Source: Sphingomonas sp. (GTDB lineage Bacteria > Pseudomonadota > Alphaproteobacteria > Sphingomonadales > Sphingomonadaceae). From it: DNA of 33,714 nucleotides. The position numbers were made by a program, and so were the translations under genes. Of the stretch, positions 15,837 through 24,378 are shown one piece after another (within the stretch, counting starts at the first letter, position 1; every line of letters begins with the position of its first letter). A model generated the notes under the pieces. That model saw nothing but the letters and a program-made list of their open reading frames with translations. It did no database searches and was not told the origin of the DNA. The stretch covers positions 1-33,714 of the forward strand of contig NZ_JAHFPY010000021.1 in assembly GCF_023266535.1 (NCBI RefSeq), read 5' to 3'.

Positions 15837-15904
15837 CAGCCGATACTCCCTTTCAAAATGGGCTTGCCGGCCACGGTCGCGTGTAGGTTTTCAATCTTAA
15901 GCAT
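15836..15904 (-). pseudogene. Remnant of the sufC 5' end (22-codon ORF)
   Basis: A 22-codon ORF reads [17 protein letters not shown] before a stop; the true sufC at 15543 begins MLRIENLHATVADKPIL. The DNA of the two segments is also clearly alike over about 50 bases (15853-15904 against 15490-15543), with scattered substitutions. After residue 18 the similarity ends and the frame stops at TGA, which overlaps the DUF1330-like ATG. It is therefore a partial, diverged duplicate of sufC that may now act as a short translated leader coupling the next gene. Confidence 0.85.
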
Positions 15905-16084
15905 CGTTCTTCTTGATCACCAGTTCGTGGGATTGGTCGTCCACTGGTTCGCCGTTGATCCTGGGGCGCTCATCAAGCGGCTTTGCTTGATGTGGATGCC
16001 CGACAGCTGCGTCGCCACCGCCAGCATCACCACCGTGAACGAAGGCATCGCCGCCACTGCAATCACCGCCGCCGTCTCCGCCCA

Positions 16085-16088
<4 letters not shown>
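15897..16088 (-). CDS. Uncertain 63-codon ORF after sufB
   Basis: The frame opens with ATGATG overlapping the sufB stop (ATGA) and runs 63 codons into the sufC remnant. The product is rich in Gly, Asp and His at its N-terminal half and ends [15 protein letters not shown]. Its third-position GC is low for this window (about 57 percent by hand count). An overlapping frame in the same region encodes a hydrophobic stretch ([17 protein letters not shown]) with higher third-position GC and stops at TGA near 15937. Either could be the gene, or the two halves could be a frameshifted single gene. I do not recognise either product. Confidence 0.35.
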
Positions 16089-17550
<1,462 letters not shown>

Positions 17551-17554
<4 letters not shown>

Positions 17555-18036
17555 GGTCGTTCCCCGGCGAAGGCCGGGGTCCAGCCCGGCGCCGAAGGCG
17601 CCGCGTTGCGGCGCGTCTGGGCCCCTGCCTTCGCAGGGGAACTAAGCTGTGCCAGCGAAACAGCACTTAGCGATGTGCGGATGGCGTCGCCGACGATGCT
17701 CATGTGCGGCTTGACCTTGCAGTGCGCATCGAGCGCGCACTCATGGTTCACGCCGTCCGCACACATCGTCAGCACGATCGGCCCTTCGACCGCCTCGACG
17801 ATGTCGGCCAGGCTGATCTCATTGGCCGGCCGCGCCAGCGCATAGCCGCCGCCGGCGCCGCGTTGCCCGACCAGCAGGCCATGCGCCGCCAGTTTCTGCA
17901 TCAGCTTCTGCGCGGTCGGCAGGGGAACGCCGGTTTCTTCGGAGAGGTCGGTCGCCGACAGCCGGGCGCAGGGTTCGCGGCGCGCGGCGGCGGGCATCAT
18001 TACGACCGCATAGTCGGCAAGATGGGTGAGTCGCAT
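17551..18036 (-). CDS. sufR: Rrf2-family Fe-S regulator of the SUF operon
   Basis: A 161-aa winged-helix Rrf2 protein ([14 protein letters not shown], then [15 protein letters not shown] and [12 protein letters not shown]) with three cysteines (Cys92, Cys100, Cys106) that should bind an Fe-S cluster and let it sense cluster status. This is the operon-linked SUF regulator type found in several proteobacteria. The normal family C terminus ends near residue 131 (AVSLAQL). Residues 132-161 (SSPAKAGAQ to PAFAGERP) are encoded by a palindromic repeat and are probably a recent addition. An inverted-repeat operator lies 2-31 bases upstream of the ATG, suggesting autorepression. Not the unrelated cyanobacterial SufR. 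Confidence 0.9.
17559..17642. repeat. Two-hairpin palindromic repeat at the 3' end of sufR
   Basis: Arms at 17559-17584 and 17617-17642 are inverted copies matching at 23 of 26 positions. Each arm is itself a hairpin: CCCCGGC-GAAG-GCCGGGG on the left and CCCCTGC-CTTC-GCAGGGG on the right. The central part also contains GGCGCC-GAA-GGCGCC. Such REP-like elements, often translated as SPAKAGxQ...WTPAFAG, are familiar between genes in alphaproteobacteria. Here the element lies inside coding sequence, between the Rrf2 domain and the sufB start. In mRNA it could shape stability or differential expression. Confidence 0.9.
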
Positions 18037-18038
18037 AT

Positions 18039-18067
18039 CTAATTCGGAGCTTTCCAGTCCGATTTAG
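18039..18067 (-). promoter_or_regulatory. Putative SufR operator
   Basis: CTAATTCGGA-N9-TCCGATTTAG is an inverted repeat matching at 9 of 10 positions per arm. It begins 2 bases upstream of the sufR ATG and covers the predicted -10 and start site. Rrf2 proteins bind such dyads, so Fe-S-dependent autorepression is likely, though the site is assigned by position and symmetry only. Confidence 0.65.
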
Positions 18068-18089
18068 GTGATTGAGTGGCATTTTACAA
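18061..18089 (-). promoter_or_regulatory. Predicted suf operon promoter
   Basis: On the minus strand TTGTAA (18089-18084), a 17-base spacer and TAAATC (18066-18061) form a sigma-70-like promoter. The -10 element lies in the right arm of the operator and the 5' leader would be under 25 bases. Confidence 0.5.
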
Positions 18090-18090
18090 C

Positions 18091-18118
18091 GTCATTGCCT
18101 CTCCGCTCCCGCAATGAC
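18091..18118. repeat. Inverted repeat upstream of pyrD
   Basis: GTCATTGC-N12-GCAATGAC is a perfect 8-bp inverted repeat with a CTCCGCTCCC-type centre. It resembles the widespread small intergenic repeats containing CGCTCGCAATGAC, so a degenerate mobile or REP-like unit is likely. It falls just upstream of the chosen pyrD start. Confidence 0.6.
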
Positions 18119-18131
18119 ACAGCGGCGCTCT

Positions 18132-19205
18132 ATGTCGCTCTACAAGCTTCTTCGACCCATGGCCTTCGCGCTCGACGCCGAAACGGCGCACCGCGCGACG
18201 ATCAAGGCGTTGAAGCTGGCGCCGCCGTTGCCACTGCCGCGCTTCGCGCCGGAGTTGTCGCAGTCGGTCGCAGGTTTGACCTTCCCCTCGCCGGTCGGAT
18301 TGGCCGCAGGTTTCGATAAGGACGCCGAGGTACCCGACGCGATGCTTGGGCTCGGCTTCGGATTTGTCGAAGTCGGCACGGTCACGCCACAACCGCAGGC
18401 GGGCAACCCAAGGCCTCGCCTGTTCCGGCTCAAGGAAGACCGCGCGGTGATCAACCGCATGGGGTTCAACAATCGTGGGCAGGCCGATGCACTTGCGCGG
18501 CTGGCCAAGCGCGACGGTGCTCGCGGGATCGTCGGCGTCAACATTGGTGCCAACAAGGACAGCGCGGACCGGATCGCCGACTATGTCGCGGGCGTCCGAA
18601 CAATGAGCCCGGTCGCCGACTATCTCACCATCAACATCAGCTCGCCCAATACGCCGGGCTTACGCAACCTGCAGGCAGGCGGTGAGCTGGTCGAGTTGCT
18701 GGCGGCGGTGCGGGAAGCGCGCGCGCCGGGCATTCCGAGATCGGATACCGAGGCAGTCCCCCGGACTGCCCCTCCTCCGATCTTCCTGAAGGTCGCACCG
18801 GACCTGGAAAGCGGCGATCACGACCGCATTGTTCGCGCCGCGATCGATCATGGCATCGATGCGCTGATCGTCGCCAACACCACCGTCTCGCGTCCACCGT
18901 TGAAGTCGCGCCATGCCAATGAGGCCGGCGGCCTATCGGGGCGGCCATTGAAGGCGTTGGCACTGGAGCAGCTGCGCAAGTTCCGCGCAGCTTCCGGCGG
19001 CCAGATCCCGCTGATCGCCGCCGGTGGGATCGAGAACGGTCATGACGCGTGGGAGCGGATCGCCGCCGGCGCGTCGCTGGTCCAGCTCTATTCGGCGATG
19101 GTCTATGAAGGGCCGGGAATTGCCCGCCGCATCGCCGATGGTCTTGCAGAGCAGCTGAAGCGCGAGGGCATGTCGAGCATTGCCGAGGCAGTGGGAAGCC
19201 GCTAG
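18132..19205 (+). CDS. pyrD: Quinone-dependent dihydroorotate dehydrogenase (class 2)
   Basis: Oxidises dihydroorotate to orotate in pyrimidine synthesis and passes electrons to quinone; membrane-associated FMN enzyme of 357 aa. Motifs include the N-terminal membrane-contact helix (LYKLLRPMAFALDAETAH), PVGLAAGFDKD, NRMGFNN, INISSPNTPGLR with the catalytic Ser of class 2, FLKVAPDLE, ANTT, GGLSGRPLK and IAAGGIENG. ATG 18132 is chosen because homologous N termini begin there; the frame is open to 18072 but that part is repeat-derived. Residues 203-218 (within ARAPGIPRSDTEAVPRTAPP) are encoded by a palindrome and appear to be an in-frame insertion just before the FLKVAPDL strand. Confidence 0.95.
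   Translation: MSLYKLLRPMAFALDAETAHRATIKALKLAPPLPLPRFAPELSQSVAGLTFPSPVGLAAGFDKDAEVPDAMLGLGFGFVEVGTVTPQPQAGNPRPRLFRLKEDRAVINRMGFNNRGQADALARLAKRDGARGIVGVNIGANKDSADRIADYVAGVRTMSPVADYLTINISSPNTPGLRNLQAGGELVELLAAVREARAPGIPRSDTEAVPRTAPPPIFLKVAPDLESGDHDRIVRAAIDHGIDALIVANTTVSRPPLKSRHANEAGGLSGRPLKALALEQLRKFRAASGGQIPLIAAGGIENGHDAWERIAAGASLVQLYSAMVYEGPGIARRIADGLAEQLKREGMSSIAEAVGSR
18738..18783. repeat. Palindromic element embedded in pyrD
   Basis: Nested inverted repeats: outer arms AGATCGGA (18738-18745) and TCCGATCT (18776-18783), inner arms GGCAGTCC (18752-18759) and GGACTGCC (18763-18770), with a 3-base loop. The reading frame stays open through it, giving an extra Pro/Arg/Thr-rich loop in PyrD. 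It looks like a palindromic insertion tolerated in a protein surface loop. Confidence 0.85.
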
Positions 19206-19214
19206 CCCGAGGCC

Positions 19215-20936
19215 ATGATCCGCCGTTTCTCGACGCTGCTCGCAGCCATGGCGCTGGGCGCCTGCACCACTTCCCAAACCATCCAGCCTTCTGCTCCGAC
19301 GGCCGCTCCGCCGGCTCAGGCGGTGCCCGGCATGGTCAGCGCCGCCGATCCGCGCGCGGCCGAGGCCGGCGCCGAGATCCTGCGGCAAGGCGGCAGCGCG
19401 ACCGATGCGGAGTTGGCGATCTTGCTCGCGCTGACGGTGGTCGAACCGCAAAGCTCGGGCATCGGCGGCGGCGGCTTCCTGGTGCATAGCGACGCGCGCG
19501 GCAACGTCGAAACCTTCGACGGACGCGAAGTTGCGCCGATGGCCGCGACCCCGACCTGGTTCTACGTCGACGGCCAGCCGATGTCGTTCGATCAAGCGCA
19601 GCCTGGGGGCCGCAGCGTCGGCGTGCCGGGTAATGTGCGGATGATGGCGCTGGCCCATGCCAAGCATGGCAAACTGCCGTGGAAGGCGCTGTTCGAGCCG
19701 GCGATCCGACTGGCACGCGACGGCTTCATCCTTTCGCCGCGCGGTCACCGCATGCTTGCCGGCGGTGCCGAAACCGGCGCGCTGACGGCCGCTGGCCGGG
19801 CCATTTATTACCAGGCTGACGGCACGCCCAAGCCGGTCGGAACGCGCATTACCAATCCGGCGCTGGCCAGCTTCCTCGCTCAGTTGGCGGAGCGCGGACC
19901 GGACAGCTTCTACGTCGGACCCAATGCCCAGGCGATTGCCGCCACAGTGACCGGGGCACCGCGCAATGCGGCGCCGATGACCGTTGGCGATATCGCCGCC
20001 TATGATGCCAAGCAGCGCGTCCCCGTCTGCGGCACATACCGCGGCTATCGCATTTGCGGGATGGGTCCGCCGTCATCGGGCGCGACCACGGTGTTCGCGA
20101 TTTTGAAGCAGCTCGAACGCTTCGACATGAAGGCGCTGGGCAAGGACGATCCGACGGCCTGGCACCTGTTCATTGAATCGACTCGGCTCGCCTATGCCGA
20201 TCGCGGCCGCTACCTCGGTGATTCAGATTTCGTGCAGGTCCCGGTCGCCGGCCTCACCGACCCGCAATATCTGGCGAAGCGGTCGGCGCTGATCTCGCCC
20301 GATGGAACCATGGCAGCGGTCAGCGCGGGGACCCCCGCCGGCGCTCCGCAACTGGCTTCGGCGCCGGAGCAAGCCGAGCATGGCACGTCCAATTTCGTTG
20401 CCGCCGATTCCGAGGGCAACATCGCCAGCCTCACCTCGACGATCGAGAGCAGCTATGGCTCGGGCCTGATGGTCAGCGGCTATTATCTCAACAATGAGTT
20501 GACCGATTTCAACATCGTCCCCGACGCCAATGGCGTTCCGACCGCAAACCGGGTGGAGGGCGGCAAGCGCCCGCGCAGCTCCATGTCGCCGACCATCGTC
20601 TTCGGGCCCGACGGACGGGTTCGGTTGGCGGTCGGCGCGGCCGGCGGATCGACGATCATTACCCAGGTCGCCAAGGCGATTGTCGGCGTGATCGACTGGG
20701 ACCTGTCGGCGCAGGACGCGATCGCCCTGCCGCTGGTCTATGCGCCGGGAGGAAGCACGGTTTACATTGAGGCCGGGAACGGTCTCAATGCGATCATACC
20801 GGGGCTAAAGGCGCTCGGTCACTCCGACATCCAGGTCGGCGACTTGTACCTCAAGGCCAATGCTGTCGAGTGGAAGAATGGCCATTGGGTAGGCGCCGCT
20901 GATCCGCGCAGTGAAGGCGTCGCGGTACAGCAGTAG
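19215..20936 (+). CDS. ggt: Gamma-glutamyltransferase, predicted lipoprotein
   Basis: A 573-aa periplasmic Ntn-hydrolase that cleaves or transfers the gamma-glutamyl group of glutathione. It has a signal peptide with lipobox (ALGA-C), the large-subunit block SGIGGGGFLVH, and the autoprocessing site HGTSNF, where Thr391 would become the N-terminal nucleophile of the small subunit. GKRPRSSMSPTIV and AAGGSTIITQV follow. It starts 9 bases after pyrD and is followed 10 bases later by the acyl-CoA synthetase, so the three may share a transcript. Confidence 0.95.
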   Translation: MIRRFSTLLAAMALGACTTSQTIQPSAPTAAPPAQAVPGMVSAADPRAAEAGAEILRQGGSATDAELAILLALTVVEPQSSGIGGGGFLVHSDARGNVETFDGREVAPMAATPTWFYVDGQPMSFDQAQPGGRSVGVPGNVRMMALAHAKHGKLPWKALFEPAIRLARDGFILSPRGHRMLAGGAETGALTAAGRAIYYQADGTPKPVGTRITNPALASFLAQLAERGPDSFYVGPNAQAIAATVTGAPRNAAPMTVGDIAAYDAKQRVPVCGTYRGYRICGMGPPSSGATTVFAILKQLERFDMKALGKDDPTAWHLFIESTRLAYADRGRYLGDSDFVQVPVAGLTDPQYLAKRSALISPDGTMAAVSAGTPAGAPQLASAPEQAEHGTSNFVAADSEGNIASLTSTIESSYGSGLMVSGYYLNNELTDFNIVPDANGVPTANRVEGGKRPRSSMSPTIVFGPDGRVRLAVGAAGGSTIITQVAKAIVGVIDWDLSAQDAIALPLVYAPGGSTVYIEAGNGLNAIIPGLKALGHSDIQVGDLYLKANAVEWKNGHWVGAADPRSEGVAVQQ

Positions 20937-20946
20937 GATCTAGCAA

Positions 20947-22728
20947 ATGGCCGGAACCCAGCTCGAGAATTTCCCGAACCTGGTATCGATGTTCCTGACC
21001 CGGGTCCGCGAACGCGGCGACGGGCCCTTCCTGTGGAAGAAGGTCGAGGGCAGCTGGCAATCGATCAGCTACAATGAAGCGGCGCGGCAAGTTGCCGCGC
21101 TGGCCGAGAGCTTCCATCGGCTCGGGTTAAAGCCCGGCGACCGCGTCATGCTGGTCAGCGAGAACCGGCCGGAATGGCTGATCGCCGACCTCGGCATCAT
21201 GGCGGCGGGCTGCGTTACCGTGCCGACCTACACCACCAACACCACCCGCGATCACCAGCATATCCTCGCCAATTCGGGCGCCAGCGCGGTGATCGTCTCG
21301 ACCCAGAAGCTGGCCAAGAATTTGCTGCCGGCGGTGCTGTTCTCGTCGGAATGCCGCCACGTCATCTCGATCGACGACATCATCACCGGCCAGTCGCCGG
21401 ACATCGCGCAATTCCATCATTGGGATGAGCTCATTGCCGGGGGATCGGACCTCGGCGCGGTCGAACGGCGCGTGGCGGATGTGAAGCGCGAGGACCTCGC
21501 CTGCATCATCTATACCAGCGGCACCGGCGGCGCCCCGCGCGGGGTGATGCAGCATCACGGCATGATCCTGCACAACGCCGAGGGCTGCGTCGATGTCATC
21601 GCCAATGACTTCGGCTGGGACGACGAGGTGTTCCTGTCCTTCCTGCCCGCCAGCCACGCCTATGAGCATACCGGCGGGCAGCACTTCCCGATCTCGCTCG
21701 GTGCGCAAATCTATTATGCCGAGAGCCTTGAAAAGCTCGCTGCCAACATTGAAGAAGTACGCCCGACGATCATGGTGGTGGTTCCCCGCCTGTTCGAAAT
21801 GCTGCGCGCCAAGATCATGAAGCAGGTCGAAAAGGACGGCGGCCTGCCCGAATATATGATGAGCCGCGCCATCTCGATCGAGGCCAAGCGCCACGCCGGC
21901 AAGCGCGTGCCGTGGGACCTGCCGATGGACGGGCTGTTGTCGCTGACCCTGCGCAAGAAGGTCCGCAAGAAGTTCGGCGGGAGGATGAAAGCGATGGTCT
22001 CGGGCGGAGCGCCGCTCAATCCCGACGTCGGGCTATTCTTCCAGGCGATGGGGTTGCCGATGCTGCAGGGCTATGGCCAGACCGAGGCCGGGCCGGTGAT
22101 CAGCTGCAACCGGCCCAAGACCGGAATCCGCGCCGAGACGGTCGGTCCGCCGTTGCTCAACACCGAAGTCCGCATCGCCAACGACGGCGAGATCCTGGTC
22201 CGCGGCGAGCTGGTGATGCGGGGCTATTGGCACAATGACGAGGAAAGCGCCCGGGTCCTGAACGACGGCTGGCTCGGCACCGGCGATGTCGGCCATCTCG
22301 ACGACAAGGGCCGGATCGTCATTACCGACCGCAAGAAGGATTTGATCGTCAACGACAAGGGCGACAATGTCTCGCCGCAACGTGTCGAGGGAATGCTGAC
22401 ACTGCAGCCCGAAATCCTCCAGGCGATGGTCTATGGCGACCGCCAGCCTCACCTGGTCGCGCTGCTGGTGCCCGACCCCGAGGAGATGAAGCGGTTCAAG
22501 GATGATCCCGAGGGCATGCAGAAGGCGCTCAGCAAGGCGGTCGACCGGGTCAACGCCGAGCTCAGCGTGATCGAAAAGGTGCGCCGCTTCATCCTCGCCG
22601 ACGAGCCATTCTCGGTCGAGAATGAAATGCTGACGCCGTCGATGAAGATCCGCCGCCACGTCATCGGCGGGGCCTATGGCGAGCGGCTGGGCGCGCTCTA
22701 CAAGCGCCCGGCGAGCGCCGAGGCCTAG
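20947..22728 (+). CDS. AMP-dependent long-chain acyl-CoA synthetase-like protein
   Basis: A 593-aa adenylate-forming enzyme of the long-chain acyl-CoA synthetase type. It activates fatty acids with ATP and CoA at the membrane or in the cytosol. Motifs: YTSGTGGAPRGVM (residues 189-201, the ATP P-loop, with Arg198 where most relatives have Lys), QGYGQTEAGPV, GWLGTGDVGHLD, DRKKDLIVNDKGDNVSPQ, and late LTPSMKIRR with the conserved Lys. AGGA precedes the ATG. The fatty acid specificity cannot be read from sequence. It overlaps the convergent gene by 4 bases. Confidence 0.92.
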   Translation: MAGTQLENFPNLVSMFLTRVRERGDGPFLWKKVEGSWQSISYNEAARQVAALAESFHRLGLKPGDRVMLVSENRPEWLIADLGIMAAGCVTVPTYTTNTTRDHQHILANSGASAVIVSTQKLAKNLLPAVLFSSECRHVISIDDIITGQSPDIAQFHHWDELIAGGSDLGAVERRVADVKREDLACIIYTSGTGGAPRGVMQHHGMILHNAEGCVDVIANDFGWDDEVFLSFLPASHAYEHTGGQHFPISLGAQIYYAESLEKLAANIEEVRPTIMVVVPRLFEMLRAKIMKQVEKDGGLPEYMMSRAISIEAKRHAGKRVPWDLPMDGLLSLTLRKKVRKKFGGRMKAMVSGGAPLNPDVGLFFQAMGLPMLQGYGQTEAGPVISCNRPKTGIRAETVGPPLLNTEVRIANDGEILVRGELVMRGYWHNDEESARVLNDGWLGTGDVGHLDDKGRIVITDRKKDLIVNDKGDNVSPQRVEGMLTLQPEILQAMVYGDRQPHLVALLVPDPEEMKRFKDDPEGMQKALSKAVDRVNAELSVIEKVRRFILADEPFSVENEMLTPSMKIRRHVIGGAYGERLGALYKRPASAEA

Positions 22729-23144
22729 CTCTTCGCCTTGGTGTAGGGGACGAACGGCCCGAATACGCAGGACCCGCCTTCGATGTGCGACACGAGATCG
22801 ATCGTATGGTTGATGTCGCCGTCGCACAGGTCGGTCGTGCCGAACGGGCGCGTGACCAAAGTCCGGCTGCCGTTGCCGATGCCGAAACACTCGCCCCGCG
22901 GCTTCTGCAGATACAGCGTCCGCCCATCCTGGAACAGAATGGTGCTGTCGTCGATCACCCGCATATTGTTGGCGCGATAATTGGGGATGCAGCGTTGCGC
23001 AGGGCCCTGCGTCCGGCCGGCCAGCGCCTCGGCGAGGTCGCGCTGGGCCCTGGGGCTCGGCGTATCGGGCACCGCCGACGCCGTGCAGGCCGCCAATGCC
23101 GCCGAACCGCCAAGCGCCAACAGCGCAACCGCCAATTTCCTCAT
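22725..23144 (-). CDS. Cys-rich secreted lipoprotein, first of a tandem paralog pair
   Basis: A 139-aa protein with a signal peptide and lipobox (ALAA-C20). The mature part has four conserved cysteines (QRCIPN, GECFGIG, DLCDGD, GSCVFGPF) and the block VIDDSTILFQDGRTLYLQKPRG. The next gene upstream (23172-23591) shares this architecture throughout, so the pair arose by tandem duplication. The C-I...VIDD-TILF pattern is reminiscent of the DUF6491-like secreted family, but I am unsure. Two disulfides in the periplasm are likely; function unknown. Confidence 0.75.
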   Translation of the reverse strand: MRKLAVALLALGGSAALAACTASAVPDTPSPRAQRDLAEALAGRTQGPAQRCIPNYRANNMRVIDDSTILFQDGRTLYLQKPRGECFGIGNGSRTLVTRPFGTTDLCDGDINHTIDLVSHIEGGSCVFGPFVPYTKAKS

Positions 23145-23171
23145 CGTCCGTCCCTCTTGCTGTCGAAATCC

Positions 23172-23591
23172 TTAGCTCGCCTTCCGGTAGGGCACGAAGT
23201 CGCCGAACACGCAGGAGCCGAAGCCATAGCCGGACACCCGGTCGACGATCTCGCCGATCTGGCCGTTGCACAGCCGGCTGCTGCCATTGAGGCGCGTGAC
23301 CAGCGTGTAATTGCCGTTGCCGAGCCCATAGCAGCCGCCGCGCGGCTTCTGGACGTAGACCGTGCCGCCTTCCTTGAAGAGGATGGTGTAGTCATCGACG
23401 ATCGTCATGTCCGATCCGCGCATGTTGCCGATGCAGCTGACCGGCTGGCCGGCGGTGCGGCCGGCGAGGGCCTTGCCGAGTTTCTCTGCGGTTCTGGCGC
23501 TGTCGCTATCCTTTTCCGCGACAGCGACCGTCGATCCGACGATCAGCGCGGCGCCGGTGGCGGCGGCCAGGAAATAGGGACGGAGGTTCAT
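23172..23591 (-). CDS. Cys-rich periplasmic protein, second of the tandem paralog pair
   Basis: A 139-aa protein with a cleavable signal peptide (ending near TVAVA-EKDSD) but no lipobox, so it should be soluble, unlike its lipidated neighbour. The mature part aligns with the neighbour along its full length: GKALAGRTAG, SCIGN, VDDYTILFKEGGTVYVQKPRGGC, LVTRLNG, RLCNGQ, GSCVFGDFVPYRKA. The four cysteines are conserved. The two genes are 27 bases apart and probably co-transcribed, this one first. Function unknown. Confidence 0.75.
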   Translation of the reverse strand: MNLRPYFLAAATGAALIVGSTVAVAEKDSDSARTAEKLGKALAGRTAGQPVSCIGNMRGSDMTIVDDYTILFKEGGTVYVQKPRGGCYGLGNGNYTLVTRLNGSSRLCNGQIGEIVDRVSGYGFGSCVFGDFVPYRKAS

Positions 23592-23646
23592 CGGTAACTC
23601 TCCCTTTTTGGATATGGGTTGCGATTCTAAACGCGACTGCCTGAAC

Positions 23647-24378
23647 TTAGGCCGAACGAAAATTGTCCTTTTCCGCGCGCAATGAAGCGAAATGTTCGAT
23701 GCTGTCGGCCAGCAGGAAGGGGTTGGTCTCCCGTTCCTCGGCCACCGTGGTCGGGACGGTCATGCGGCCCACATCGCGCGCTGCGATGACGGCCGCCAGC
23801 CTTTCGCCAATCGCCGCATTGCCGGGGAAGGCGTGGGCCGCGAACCTGGCATTGGCCAGCGTATATTCGTGCGCGCAGTAGAGCCTGAAGTCGTCGGGCA
23901 GGCCGGCCAGCCGGCCGAGCGAATGGCGCATCTGCTCCGGCGTGCCTTCGAACAGCCGCCCACAGCCCATCGCGAACATGGTGTCGCCGACAAATGCGGC
24001 ATGGTCGTCGCGGAAGATATAGGCGATATGGCCGAGCGTATGGCCGGGCACTTCCCACACATCTGCCCCGTGTGATCCGATCGAAATCCGGTCGCCTTCC
24101 TTGATTGCGACATCGAGCCCGGGCACGCGGCCATTCTCGCCGGCGGGGCCGATGATAGCGGCGCCGGTCGCCTGCTTGATCGCCAGGTTACCGCCGGTGT
24201 GATCGGGATGCCAATGGGTGTTGAGGATCTTGGTGATGCGCCAGCCGCGCTTGTCAGCTTCCGCCAGGACGGGGGCGGGATCGCCGGGATCGACCACCGC
24301 GGTTTCGCCGCTCGCCGCATCATGGGCAAGCCACAGATAATTGTCGGCAAAGGCCGGTACCGCGACAATCTCAAGCAT
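23647..24378 (-). CDS. gloB: Hydroxyacylglutathione hydrolase (glyoxalase II)
   Basis: Hydrolyses S-lactoylglutathione to lactate and glutathione, the second step of methylglyoxal detoxification. The 243-aa metallo-beta-lactamase-fold protein has the metal motif NTHWHPDHTGG (His55, His57, Asp59, His60), GHTLGHIAYIF, then VGDTMFAMGCGRLFEG and AHEYTLANARFA, all typical of GloB. It is the last gene of gloA - nmo - gloB; its start overlaps the nmo stop by 8 bases. Confidence 0.95.
   Translation of the reverse strand: MLEIVAVPAFADNYLWLAHDAASGETAVVDPGDPAPVLAEADKRGWRITKILNTHWHPDHTGGNLAIKQATGAAIIGPAGENGRVPGLDVAIKEGDRISIGSHGADVWEVPGHTLGHIAYIFRDDHAAFVGDTMFAMGCGRLFEGTPEQMRHSLGRLAGLPDDFRLYCAHEYTLANARFAAHAFPGNAAIGERLAAVIAARDVGRMTVPTTVAEERETNPFLLADSIEHFASLRAEKDNFRSA

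Noticed and set aside
17559..17642. Intrinsic terminator between sufR and sufB
   Set aside because: The hairpins lack a T-tract on either strand, the stop of sufR lies beyond them, and it overlaps the sufB start, so the operon is continuous.
22033..23271. 412-codon minus-strand frame opposite the acyl-CoA synthetase and its neighbour
   Set aside because: Spans two real genes out of frame and has no family motif; high GC creates long spurious frames.
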